From Trema orientale (Eukaryota; Streptophyta; Magnoliopsida; Rosales; Cannabaceae): a stretch of DNA of 64,000 nucleotides. The position numbers were made by a program, and so were the translations under genes. Every line of letters starts with the position of its first letter. The first letter of the stretch is position 1. The DNA lies in assembly GCA_002914845.1 (NCBI GenBank), contig JXTC01000130.1, positions 62,001 through 126,000 of the forward strand. The letters are read 5' to 3'. Positions 25,627 through 36,882 of this stretch are shown here, one piece after another. The notes below the pieces were generated by a model, which saw only the letters and a program-made list of their open reading frames with translations, was not told where the DNA came from and did no database searches.

Positions 25627-25970
25627 GGCACGATTAACTAAGTGGAAACAGAATTTGGAAACATAGCTAAATGAAATCCGTCCAAGATCATATCCATGCA
25701 TCGAGATTCAGGCACGATTGACCACTAAAGCAGAAACAGAGTTCATGAAGCAACTTAATGATGTCCAAACACTTTCAAGATGATTCATGCATATCAAGCA
25801 CGATTACCAAACGAAAACGTACGCAGTTTGTAAAATAGCTTAGTTACACTCGTTAACGATTATCCATATGCATCAAGATTCAAGCACGACCATGATAACT
25901 AAATAGAACTAGACTTCGAAAAACAATTTCTATGTACCAAACTTTTTCAAGATCCATTTATTGAGAATGG
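25627..25970 (+). repeat. Four-copy degenerate ~85-bp tandem repeat
   Basis: The word CACGA(T/C) marks four units at 25629, 25713, 25799 and 25885 (spacing 84, 86, 86). Each unit ends with a variant of 'catatccatgcatcgagattcag'. Units are about 60-70% alike by eye. No ORF crosses them. It could be a decayed minisatellite or part of a non-coding transcript. Confidence 0.65.
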
Positions 25971-28460
25971 AGTTATTATTGTTCAAAGATGGAATGTCAA
26001 GATTAGAGAAGACAAATTATGATCAAATTCGAACCTCAAAGTGAAGGAAGGCACAACCAAATCGACTAATTGGCTCGAGATTTCCAACTTCGAATATCAG
26101 CAAAAACAAAAAAGAAACAAACACTCTGTAGTATACTACCCTACTACTACTACCTATAACAACTAGTCCATGAAACTATAATACTCTATCAAATGAACCT
26201 GATCAAAGTGTATTGCCAGAGAATAGCTACGAACAAGCCTAACACCGCAAACAAGCAGCGATGTATAGAGCGGGATTGCTTCTTGGTTCCGGGGCGGTTG
26301 CCTTAGTTACTCGGAGAGGCTCAAAGTTCCTTGCACCACACATTGATACATATTCTTTTGAATTTTATCATATTTGTTAAGTATGTGATTCTTTGGACAA
26401 ACTTCAGAGCAGGAGTGATCACTGTCTTACTAATTATTTGTCCTTGTTGATCAGTTTTACTTATCATTAATTCTTGATTAGTCTCTCACTGATGAAATGA
26501 TTGCGATCACTTTCATCAGTGAAATGGTTACAATACCGTTTTTGTCTGTTTGTAAAGCTAAGAGAATTTTCTTTCGTTTCTATAAAAGAAGCTGTACAGT
26601 ACGTCTTCTTCACCCCCTTCCAGTACCAATATGATTCCATATCCAGAAAAATTGAAGGGAGTGACACTCTTGTATATTTTTCCTTTGTGTGGTGGAAGCT
26701 CGAGGGATTCAAGCTACTGGTAAGAGAGGGATTCTCTTGCTAATAGTTCGAAGTAGTTCGAGCCACTGCTGGAGCTGAGCTCAGACTGTCGAAGCTGAGA
26801 AGGGATTCTCAGTTTACTTAGATAGCTAGGGGGAGCCTATCTATTGTTCAACTCGAGCTGGAGGCTTGGGTTAGTGCAGCTGCAAGAGTTCAACAGTTTA
26901 GGAGGGAAGTTTCTAGATTTTGTTTGTATGTCTGGTACTGTGTAATCTGACCTTGATTTTGTCCTAGTCCATTATGTTTTCTTATTTTATATATAATTTT
27001 AGTTCGAGTTGGATTCTAAGTTATAATCTATAGGCCTATAAATACAATTGCAAGGGTGAATGGCAAGGTGGTCTTCTGATGAGTGCTAATCCTATGAGTG
27101 TTTGGTTGGAGAGATTTGTACGATTTATTATTTTTTACCAATAGAAATTTATTTTTATTTTTTTTTCCAACTACGCAAATTATAGTAGTCTGATTCAATA
27201 CTAAAAAAATTACATATTGGATTTGGAAACATATATAAATATCATAGTTATTAATATTATTGTTTATGACTTTGTGATGCACGAATGAGTCACGTTTATA
27301 AGTACACTTTTTTTTTGTTCTGGCATGCGCATTTTACTATGAGCTTTAATTTCACGTCGTCACAAGTCTCGCTAATTTCATAACTCATATCATGGCACAA
27401 GATTCATTTGTTTTGTATATAAGAGTGAATATTTTGTGTTGAGACCTGGATTTTACCGATGTCTCCCCTTTTTCTGAAGGAAAGAAAAAAAGTGCCCCCG
27501 TTTTCATATAGATAAGTTTTCAATTTTCGTATCTTTAACCTAGCTATACTAAGAATTCGATGAAGATTAAATTGTGTATTAGATAATTAGGATTTGTCCT
27601 TATTATTTATTTTATAAGTTTAGGATAGTAATGAAGTTTTTATCTTACTTTTAAATTAGAATTTTGTTATGTTTAGGTAATTTTGTTTAGTTTTCTAGTT
27701 GAATTAGGATTTTTAATTACCTAAAATAGGTTTATGTTCATTATTGTCACACTTGATACGATGACTGAATTGAATTGAATTGAAGTATTCCTATTTCCTC
27801 TCTCAAATTTTTCTTTTTCTCTCTCTTGAATTTCTTCTCTTTTATCATCTCGTTCTACGTCAGAATTACATCCAAATTTAGAAGAGTTATGATTGATAAC
27901 TAGCTACTTTTTAAGAACCAGCCCGCCCCTAGGTATAATAAATATAAGGCTTTCCAGTTGAGGAAAGCCTGAGAAGGACCATTATCCATGTCACATAATC
28001 AAACCACTATATATGACCCTCGATCAGACGCACAAGGAAATGGGTGCCACTAGAAGTCTTTTGGGCCCAAATGGAGGCAATAATAATACACTTTCAAGTC
28101 TCTCCCAACAAAAGCTTTGTAAATTTAGGAGGCATCACTCAGATAATTACTAACTATTTAGTATTATGACAATTGCTAAGAAAAAATTAACGTAGATTAT
28201 CCACAAAGAAATTAATTGTAACCAGAGAGCAATAAAGATTGGGAAATGGGGAAAAAATTAAAAATTTGGTAGAAAATCATGCATATAAGTCTCTTATTTC
28301 TACAAAGAACGATGCCCACTTAATACGTACCGCAGTTACCATTCTCATGACCAGAACTGAAGTTCAAGAAGCCATTGTTATAACAAAATCCAATCCTCCA
28401 GAAGGACTGAAATCTCCAAAATTTTGTTATTTATTTATGTATTTGTTTTTTTAACAAGTT
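25971..28460. other. Intergenic DNA without a recognisable gene
   Basis: No supported gene. 27540-27860 ('ggataattaggatttgtcctta', pyrimidine-rich tail) has the look of a solo LTR or transcript end, but I could not find paired ends. Confidence 0.4.
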
Positions 28461-28970
28461 GTATGGAAATAATTGGTTTAGGTAGCACAGGAGTACTAAT
28501 CCAATGGGTAAATCAGTCATTTTGACTTTGAGGTTTAAAGGCCCGATATCCAAATCTTACTTTTGGAATACGATAAAACTAATAAAAGTAACTGTGTAGG
28601 ATATGAGGAGTTTACTAGGTAAGCAAAGTCGTCATTAATAGGTCTTTAAAGCATTTTATGTAAAAATAAATTAATCGCTTACTTTTGTGCTTTGGTTTGG
28701 TGGTGGTCAATGCCGTGGTTTGGCATAATGACCGAAAGTCCTCAAGATGGGGTCAAAATCCCTTTTAAGGTGAAGAAAAGGAGTAACGAAGTGCATAGAA
28801 TTTTGACATTCTAATGGGGGCAAACGAACATGGCTACCCCACTTAAACTTTTTCATTGCCTTGTTAATCTTATCCAATAGAAGGGCATAAATGGACCCTT
28901 TCAATCCCAATTAATGAAGAAAAATACAGTTGTTTCCTTGTATTTTTAAAATGGGAATTTACAACTAGCA
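28461..28970 (+). repeat. Segmental duplication copy 2 (~0.5 kb)
   Basis: Partner of 23791-24300, about 4.67 kb downstream in direct orientation. It carries the same order of blocks (aaagtcgtca, gaccgaaagtcctcaaga, aagtgcatagaattttgaca, ttccttgtattttt). It lies in the distal upstream region of the CEP-like gene at 30016. Confidence 0.8.
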
Positions 28971-30015
28971 GTAAATAATTGTTATATTCAACCATTATAT
29001 GTACCAATTGTTGTGTATATTTCTTGATAGTATATGGTTGAAAAATGATAAAGACCTGACATAAATGAAAGTCGGTTGTTCTTAGCCGTTAGCTGAACAC
29101 CGAGACCACCCCATGAGATATATGATTTTATATTACAGTGAATATCTCTTTCCGTGTCGAATATTGACATTGTATTAGACTCTTTGACACATGCACCTAC
29201 TTTTATTGCACTGCTCATAACCTGTTTGATGCACAGAGGCACATAAATGTCATGGTTCTTATGTGGTCAGAAACTCATTCAAGCATCTTATATATAGAAA
29301 TATAAATATGCATATATCATTCATTAACGAGGCATGCACATGTTTTCTTTACTAATGTCACGGAAAATCATAAACCAAGGAGTTAATTAATGCATTATTT
29401 TCATGCCATGTTCTGTGTATATATCCTTGATTGATGGTATATGCATGTGACATTAAATGTACCATTTTTAGGCGGTACAATTGAGAGTAATTTGTCTAAT
29501 ACATCATGATGATCACTGATTGGATGACATAGTATGTGTTTTAGCTTTGTTTTTTTTGTCATAATTATGAGTATGGGACATGATTTTGTTCTCTCTTTAG
29601 AATCATGCTCTCAAGTTTTGTGTAAACAAAATCTAATTAAACCAAAGGCTTTCTACATAAGACAGCTACATCTTTTAGTAGGCTACAAAAGTCTAAACCA
29701 GGAAGTTATTATACTGAATGACACCTAAGTCAAAGACCAAAAAACCACAAAAAAAATTGATATATTTTATGACACTGCTCATTCCCAAAGTTAAATAAAC
29801 AAAGTGGGTTTGTTTCTATGTCGATCAACGTCTCTGTATGGTGTGGTCCTCATAAGGCTAACTTTTATGAAAACTATAATAATACTACTTTAACTTTATA
29901 AAGATAATGATACCATGATAGTTCCCTATATATAATTGGAATTGGGCATGGCCTAGTTCCTTCTCGAAAAGGTTCTATACTACTCTTTTAATCTGTTCTG
30001 TTCTCAGATAATGAA
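28971..30015 (+). promoter_or_regulatory. Upstream region of the CEP-like gene, with TATA box at 29927-29935
   Basis: TATATATAA at 29927-29935 lies about 80 bases above the start codon at 30016, a good spacing for a plant core promoter with a short leader. The remaining kilobase is AT-rich without other recognisable coding features. An ATG at 30011 opens an eight-codon ORF that overlaps the main start in another frame and ends at 30037. Confidence 0.5.
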
Positions 30016-30037
30016 ATGGCTAAGAGAGAGTTCTTGA
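30011..30037 (+). other. Eight-codon uORF overlapping the CEP-like start
   Basis: ATG at 30011 precedes the main ATG by five bases and runs in a different frame to a TGA at 30035-30037. If the transcript begins near the TATA-predicted position, ribosomes meet this ATG first. It could reduce translation of the peptide precursor; this is inference. Confidence 0.45.
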
Positions 30038-30282
30038 AGAGTGTCATTTTAGTACTGCTAGTTTTGGTGGCTCTAATGTCCTTGGAATGTCAAAAAATAG
30101 TCGCTGCAGAAGCCAGATTGAGCAAAGGTTGTGTTCCAAATCAAAGGTGCCACGTGGAAGCACAAGAGCCGTTGGATGTGAAAGAGGATATTGATCCTGG
30201 AGATCATGAAGCTGCACCTGGTAATGACGATGATTTCTACAGACAATATGGTGATGTTCCAAGCCCTGGTATTGGTCACTGA
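30016..30282 (+). CDS. Small secreted peptide precursor, CEP-like C-terminus
   Basis: An 88-aa single-exon ORF. A strong signal peptide (SVILVLLVLVALMSLEC) is followed by a short Cys-bearing segment (GCVPNQRC), an acidic linker rich in Asp and Glu, and the C-terminus DDFYRQYGDVPSPGIGH directly before the stop. CEP (C-TERMINALLY ENCODED PEPTIDE) hormones end in a 15-mer with an F-R start and SPGxGH end. Here the (F/Y)-R and SPGIGH parts are kept, but the central Pro-Thr-x-Pro-Gly is replaced by QYGDV. PIP-type peptides (SGPSxxGxGH) are the alternative family. Known members are processed, hydroxylated on proline and perceived by leucine-rich receptor kinases; none of that is shown here. I chose the Met at 30016 because it gives the signal peptide; the ATG at 30011 is out of frame. 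Confidence 0.7.
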   Translation: MAKREFLKSVILVLLVLVALMSLECQKIVAAEARLSKGCVPNQRCHVEAQEPLDVKEDIDPGDHEAAPGNDDDFYRQYGDVPSPGIGH

Positions 30283-32379
30283 TTTCAGTGTGTTTGTCTC
30301 TAAGTGTGGTCTACTTTCTCTATTACTTTTGTCTAATATATATGTACCATCTATTTGTTGGTAAATATATATATAGTATATATAATTTCTCACAGCTATG
30401 TGATACTGTTGAGGTTCTTTGTTCTTCATCTTGTATCTCTTCTAGTGTATATCTGCCACATATGTTTTATGGAAATTCTTGATGTTACCTCAGTCACATC
30501 ACCATGTTTATACCGGTCAATTAAATTTAACTAATGTCAATTTATATAAGAGGATGTTGTACTTATAGTACTTTTGGTTCTTCTATTTTTAAGAACAAAA
30601 TATTTGAAAACAAAGGCTGCAATGGAAAAGATATAGTCCAACAAACACGCCGTTATTTGCTAGATTTTGTTCAGCTATACGCAAAAAGTGCTACAAATAT
30701 ATTTCTAGAGGAGTGAACAATTGTTCTAATATTATTTTCAAAGCGTGAGATTCACTTGCTCTGCAAGCAAATTCTTGCCCAATAGGTGGTTGAGACAATA
30801 ATTTTGCCTCAATTCAACAAATTCCCTTAGCCCTTGAAAACAATTATAGTGTACCTTGGAAGGTTACTATGTTGCTTTCATTTTACCCATATTTTTCTCT
30901 CATATACTTATACGTAGTACATTGGAAAGTCATTATGTTACTTTCTTTTTTCCATAATCTTCTCATATATATTTTGACCATTGAGCTTTAAGTGGGATGT
31001 AAGGGGTGCTAGTTTTCCTTCCAAAAAAATTGAGTTCAAAACATCACCGTTATGGTGGTAAGGTAGCAATTGACTTCATGATAGATCCCTATATCACTAG
31101 GTATAAGTTACCTAAGCTTTAGTTTGATGTTGCCAATACTGCGGTGGTCGGGCTAGCGGGCTATATATCCCTTTTAAAACTTCGCAAGAGTAATTTTTTG
31201 GGGGAGGAAATGACCAATGTTGCTAGTGAAATTCACAGAACATGGCTATATGTCCAATCAATTTCGTGTCCTTGGTCTTGTGAAAGGCCTCAATTCCTAT
31301 AGCAGCTTCAACATATATACATAACACCACCTTCTTTTCTTACTCTTTTTCTTTTTTGGACCGATATATAATTACCTTCCTTAATTAACATAACTTCTGA
31401 TACTTCATTACTTTGTAGTCATTGGCGGCATGCACAAGTGCAGTGCGAAAGTTGTTCAGTTGCTTAAGCACTCGATTACTCTTTTGAAACCTTTTTTTCC
31501 TCCCTTAAAAGCTCCCTATATTTCTTTATGTTTAAAATTTTAACTAAAGATGTCAAAATGTAATTGGTGCTACTTAAAAGATATAAAAAATAAAAAATAA
31601 AAAATAAAAAAATAAAAAGTTTAATTTTTATTTTTATTTTTGGCGAAAACACTATTTTTTCTTTTAAACTTTTCCATAGGTCTAGCAAAGGTGTTTACAT
31701 GTCATCCCTTTCTTTTCCAAATATTTTCTATTTAGCTATTTATGACACAAATTTGATCATAATCATATTATTTTCTTTAGAAAAAAAAATTCAGCGTACG
31801 GTTTTTTTTTTAATGGATTGATATACTGCCTAATGTATCTCAAACTTGGATTATTGAATATGAGTCACTTATAATTATTAACCATCCTGATACATAAACA
31901 AGTTGACTAAAAACTGAAAGCTTTATCATTAAAGTGCCTTTACTAAGGGTTTCTTTGCTCGGTGACATCTTTCTTTTCTATTTATTATATCGAAAATGGA
32001 AAAGTTCAAAAATTTTCAAGCATTATCAAAGAAGACGTGCAACACATGTCTTCTAAGAAAGGTTGAATTCTAGTATTTAAAAGTAAAAAATATAAATTAC
32101 TACCAAAAAAAAAAAGTAAACAGTATTAAAATATAAACATTATCATGTAAGACATGAATCCTAAAAAGTAATAATTATACTGGAAATAGGATTATTAAAA
32201 AGAGATAGATGGAGCACAACTAAATGTCATTTTTTTCTTTTTCTCTCTTTTAATTAAAAAAATGAAAGGATAAGTTTTACTTTATTTTCCCTCGTAATGT
32301 AATGAGGAGATTTTATATATAATATAAATTATAATATAGGGTTTTGGATACTTATAACTATCTTTTAAAAAATAATACT
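30283..32379. other. 3' flank of the CEP-like gene and AT-rich spacer
   Basis: No further gene. Contains TATATA-rich DNA after the stop, and an (AAAAAAT)n / (TTTTTAT)n pair at about 31585-31640 that forms a short inverted simple repeat. Confidence 0.4.
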
Positions 32380-32449
32380 AAAAATATGACCTCCACAAAA
32401 TAATTATTTTTCCATACTACATTTAATGATATTTTTCTAAATACCTTAG

Positions 32450-32895
32450 CTAGAATTAGTTTCTCTGGTTATTGCAAGAAACCAATTTAGTTTCTTTGTC
32501 ACATATTAGTTAATAGTTTTCAATAGCCAATTAGGTAACTGAAACTAATAATATGGTTATCATAGAAACCAAATTACTTTTTAGTAATAACAAGAGAAAT
32601 CAATGATAATTAAAAAAAAAAAAAAAAAAGAAACCATCTGTTTATCAGAGAAACTAAATAATTAGAATCAGAAAAACCAATCTAGTTACTAAAAACTAAA
32701 AAACTAATTTGGTTATCGGAAGCTGAGAAACCAAATTGATCTTAGCAATAACTAGATAAACCAATGATGATAAATAAAAGAAATCATCTCTTTATCAGAG
32801 AAACCAATAAGTAGAATTAGATAAACCAATTCTGATTACTAGAAACTGAGAAGTCAATTTAGTTCTTGTTAAATATTTAGAGAAATATCACTGTT
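32450..32895. repeat. Degenerate tandem repeats of 'agaaaccaattt(a/g)gtta' type
   Basis: Long stretch of diverged copies of 'tatcagagaaac(c)aa', 'gaaactgagaaaccaaattgg' and similar words. A larger unit can be seen at 32631 and 32784 (period about 153). There is no ORF. Related words occur at 14850-15480. Confidence 0.55.
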
Positions 32896-33069
32896 GAGTA
32901 AAAATTTAGAAATTATACAACATAATTTCACTCATGCTAAATTTAAGGCATGAGAGTTTATTAATTTAAGTTCGACCCATTCAAGGTTATAAAAATAACC
33001 TCTTAATTGCAATCCTTTGGTACAAAGGAAAACCCTTTGATTCCAATTATAATGATATAATTCATAGAA

Positions 33070-33480
33070 AAATTTGGGTGAATTTGAATTGCGACTGCAC
33101 TCAACTAGATTAATCAAAGTTGCCTACATACCCTGTTAAGGGATTAAGTCACTTGTAGTTCTAAGAATTTTGAATTAAAAATTAGAAAATTCCGGTGAAT
33201 AACCTTGTATAGGAATTAATGGCAATCTTTAAGAATTTATGAAATTAAGGATAAATAACCATATCACTGAATTAGAGAATTTTAAATGTTAGCGAATTCC
33301 TAGGTAAATGACCTTTGTTGGAATTCTAAGATTTGTATTTAGAGTTAGAAGTGAATGACTTTCTTGAAATTTTGGAAAAGTTCAATTCAACTTGAAATTT
33401 GTGACTGCACTTAGTTTTTCTTATGACTAAGTTGCCTACGTATCCTTTTAAAGGAATCAAGTCAACGTAGTTCGATATTT
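33070..33480. repeat. LTR-like fragment with repeated 'gactgcact...gttgcctac(g/a)ta' blocks
   Basis: Two related blocks occur: 33088-33163 (gactgcactcaactag ... gttgcctacataccctgt ... tcacttgtagttct) and 33400-33467 (gactgcacttagtttt ... gttgcctacgtatcct ... tcaacgtagttcg). Between them are degenerate ~70-bp units (g(t/a)aa(t/a)gacct-ttgt...gaattc). Such 'gttgcctacgtatcc...gaatcaagtc' wording is, from memory, common in LTRs of Tat/Ogre-type gypsy elements. No paired LTR was found, so this is probably a remnant. Confidence 0.4.
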
Positions 33481-35250
33481 GCAAGCTTGCAGTTAGGTTT
33501 ATTTCTTAGCAATCCCATTTTGTAGGATAATGAGCTAAAATGACTCTTTTTCACTCCATGGATATTTTTGTAATCCATTATATTAACTTTGATTTATTTT
33601 ATTTTATTTTATTTTATTTTTTTGACAAAAATATGTAGACTCATAAAGTACTTGGAGTCTTAATTTTGTCACTTTAATTTAATTAGAATAATATTTATTG
33701 CTTGATATTCCAACTAATTTGTCTTTGGCTATTTTCCTTTCTTCTCCTCTTGTATTGAGATTGTGGCTTTGTGTTTTATGAAATCTTAAAATAAGACGAT
33801 AGTGTCTTAGATCGGGCAATGGGTACTTAAGTAAATATGAGCAATAAATTGTTCACATTATATGTTGCACGCTTGGAGAAGGAAATAGGAATTGGTATTT
33901 ATCAATTGCATTTTGGGCTTTGGTACATTTATCATTTGTGATTTGGTGGAATTGACTTTTGGTTTTGGGCTTTGTATTTGAGATAAAGATGGGTCAATGT
34001 CTGATAGCTTTATGCTGGGTTGAGACATTTGGGCTTGTGTATCTAGGCTTTGCAAATGAAAATCATTGGGCCTTTTCCTTCAATTTTCATTGTTGGCCTG
34101 CTACAGATTTACTTCATCTAGAAATTCAGAAAAAATATTGAATCTATTGTGGATTCAAATTTCATAATCCAATCTTAGATAAATTTGGAGATAATCTTTC
34201 ATTATTTATTTTGGAACTCCGCTTGTATTAGAATCCGAACTTGAAGTAGAATTTAAATATACTTGAAACCTCTCATCTACATAAATCAAAACTGACTCTG
34301 GGAGTTTACTTAGCCAAATCAAAGGAATAATACATCCTTTCTTCAACAGTGAAAAGAATTTTCTTATGGCAAGTAATCATTCCTTCCAAAGTTTTGTTTC
34401 ATATGCTTCTTTCCACGAGAAAAGAGGCTTTGGATTTTTGGATCCCCATCTCTAAGAGAAGAAACAATTTCAGTAAGATGCATTTTAGGAGAGTCCAACA
34501 ATCATATCTTTATTTATTGCTCCATTTTTATTTTCTCACATCTTCTCTATTCCTTTGCAGTGGATTGAGATATACTTTTGGACAACCCGATTTGTAGAAA
34601 AAAAAACGAAAGGAAATGGCAATTCAGACCATTTGTTTTGAATATTCAATCATTGCTTTCTTCATTTTCTTTATTTCTTTTGGGTAAGTAACGCCTCTTC
34701 ATCCTTTTATATATACATATATGTATATTTTATATCTATATTTTATATGTTACATTCCCCATTTTTGTTTTTTCCATATATGAATATATGTATATTTATA
34801 TCAAGTACTCATATATGAAACAAACTCTTTTGATATCAAGCTGTAGGCTATAGTATATAGCAATTGGGCCTTGGCCCGTTACTCCTCTTATGAATCTGGG
34901 CTTTGTCTATAAGATATTGGGCCAAATCAAAAGTTTTAGAATTCTGGATCTGGTCTTTCAGAATAGGTTGGTAGGTCTTGTGTATACGTACTATTTTTCT
35001 ATTTGTGATAGACTCTGATTAAAGAGAGCTAAAGTGGATGGTTCATATTTGGACTTATTTCAAAGGAGATCAGCGGCCCCTCTTGATGTTTTGAACCATT
35101 GATGATACTTGTTCTCTCTTTTCTTTTTAATTCATGCACTGTTATCACATATATGTAATGTATGTATATTTTTTTCAATTGACTGTGATAATAATTCATA
35201 GTGCGTCTGAAAAATCAGAAAGTATACACATGCTAATATTTTTTTTAAAA
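33481..35250. other. AT-rich intergenic DNA
   Basis: No gene or clear element seen. Contains an (ATTTT)n run at 33597-33620 and a TATATA-rich tract at 34710-34810. Confidence 0.4.
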
Positions 35251-35254
35251 AAAA

Positions 35255-35537
35255 AGAAATTTAGCAGCATAACAACCCATTTAAAAGATAAAAACTCTAA
35301 TTTTCCTTTGGCCATAACCGAACCGTAAACCTCTGTCAGCTTATGAGCCTAGGTCGTGGTGGAACCAAAAAAAAATTTAAAGCTTTTTGGTATTTTAAAG
35401 AGAGGAAAGATGGCAGTATAATAACCCAATTAAAAGATAAAAACTCTAATTTTCCTTTCGCCATAACCTCACCGTAAATCTCTATCGGCTTGTAAGCCTA
35501 GGTCATGGTGGAACCAAAAGAAAATTTAAAGCCTTTC
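35255..35537 (+). repeat. Two-copy ~143-bp tandem repeat
   Basis: 'taaaagataaaaactctaat', 'ttttccttt(g/c)gccataacc', 'gagcctaggtc(g/a)tggtggaacc' occurs at about 35262-35380 and again at about 35429-35535. A weaker partial relative ('cggcctaggtaataaaacctctgtcgg') is at 35604-35630. No ORF. Confidence 0.75.
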
Positions 35538-36214
35538 TTTTTTTAAATCAAACAAAGAGATGTTCAGATTTTGCTCTTGATTATAAACTTAATAATCATA
35601 TGCGGCCTAGGTAATAAAACCTCTGTCGGTCTTGTATAGCTTTAGATTATTAGATAATCAAGAAGAAAACCTAGAAGAGTAGAGAAAGAAAATTACCATA
35701 GAAATACCTACATACTTATTGTGTAAATAACTTTCCTGCAAAATGTATCTTTTTGCCAAGTTTTCTTTCTTCTCTTTTTTTTTTTTCAAAAAAAAAACTC
35801 TTTTTTTTGAAATTTCTCTATGTTGTTTTTGCCGTGAGAAGAGAGGGATCCCTTTTATATTCTTATCTCTCTATTTATAGACTAAGCCCCAAAAAGTAAC
35901 GTGTGCCTTTTTTTTTTATTTAGTGGGCAACATGATCCTATTTTTTGTGGGAAAAGGAGAGTATGGGTAGTGGGTAGTTATCAGATAATGGGATATATAT
36001 TGGTATCTTTTTTTTTAATTATTTTTTTTTATCCCACGTTTTTTTTTTCTTTATCTCAACAATCACCAAAAGTAATATGGAACAATAATTATTTTTTAGA
36101 GATTGTATTTTTTACATTATTTCTTAAAAAGTAGTAGAGTGTCTTTTTTTCTATATATATATATATGTATATGAATTAAGGAGAGTATTTTTTTCGAATC
36201 TTATAGTAAAATGA

Positions 36215-36445
36215 TCGAATTTTGGACTCATTTTAAGTAAATGTCCATATTTTAATATTATAACAAAATTATTAGCTTATCATTATATTTACTAAATGCA
36301 AAATATGATGTACAAGTATAAAAATCAATATACTTAGTACATAAATTAAAATTGGTGTATAAATAGATATACCAAATGAAAAAATATATATACTTAGTCA
36401 CTTAGCTGTACGAAAATAAAAATAAAGAACATTTATTTAAACAAA
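36215..36445. repeat. Degenerate dispersed repeat (family A copy)
   Basis: Same order of motifs as 11631-11890: 'aaatgtccatatttt', 'tataaaaatcaatatacttagtac', 'aaattggtgtataaatagatataccaa', 'tatatatacttagtca'. Highly diverged. Confidence 0.5.
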
Positions 36446-36654
36446 GTGATTTTTTCTTTTAAAAAATGACACGCACTCTAATTCCCCCTCTCTCTTTTTT
36501 TTTTCTTTTCCTTTTTTAAACTAGCAGATAGCAACTGGTGGTCTTACCCTCATGGTATGAGGAATTAACATAAATAGTAATAATTTCTTCTAATGACTTT
36601 TTTATGAATATTTTGAAAAAGTAACTTTATGATAGTGTTATGGTATTGTGTGAC

Positions 36655-36745
36655 CTTGTGCGATAGATGGTCACACAATTTGTGACCATTGATTAGTCAT
36701 AATTTCATAGTCACAAATTGTGTGATTCGATCTCCGTCACACAAC
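36655..36745. repeat. Short inverted repeat (hairpin-forming)
   Basis: gatggtcacacaatttgtgac (first 20 shown from about 36666) pairs with gtcacaaattgtgtgattcg at 36710-36730, leaving a spacer of about 25 bases. It is probably the remains of a very small MITE or foldback. Confidence 0.6.
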
Positions 36746-36837
36746 AAATGAGTTTGTACTATTAGAAATGTCATTTTTCAAAACACTCCTAAAAAATTAT
36801 TTGAATTCAAACTACTATTACTTATGTCATTTCCCTA

Positions 36838-36882
36838 TGAGAAGCTTACACCTTTTCCTATGAGAAGCTTACACCCAGTATC
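36838..36882 (+). repeat. Two-copy 25-bp tandem repeat
   Basis: 'cctatgagaagcttacacc' occurs twice in a row. A further two-copy repeat of 'ttatacctatggtatg(t/c)attttg' follows at 37033-37105. Confidence 0.7.

Noticed and set aside
26200..26340. Minus-strand stretch ending in a hydrophobic segment (CLFAVLGLFVAILWQYTLIRF) then stop
   Set aside because: Resembles the tail anchor of a membrane protein, but the frame closes two codons above and no upstream exon could be found on the minus strand.
27540..27870. Possible solo LTR (pyrimidine-rich end, 'tgaattgaattgaattgaag')
   Set aside because: I could not find matching ends or a target duplication, so no element was called.
28239..28454. 71-codon open stretch beginning in 'atggggaaaaaa' DNA
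   Set aside because: Lacks any family resemblance and runs into the duplicated non-coding block.
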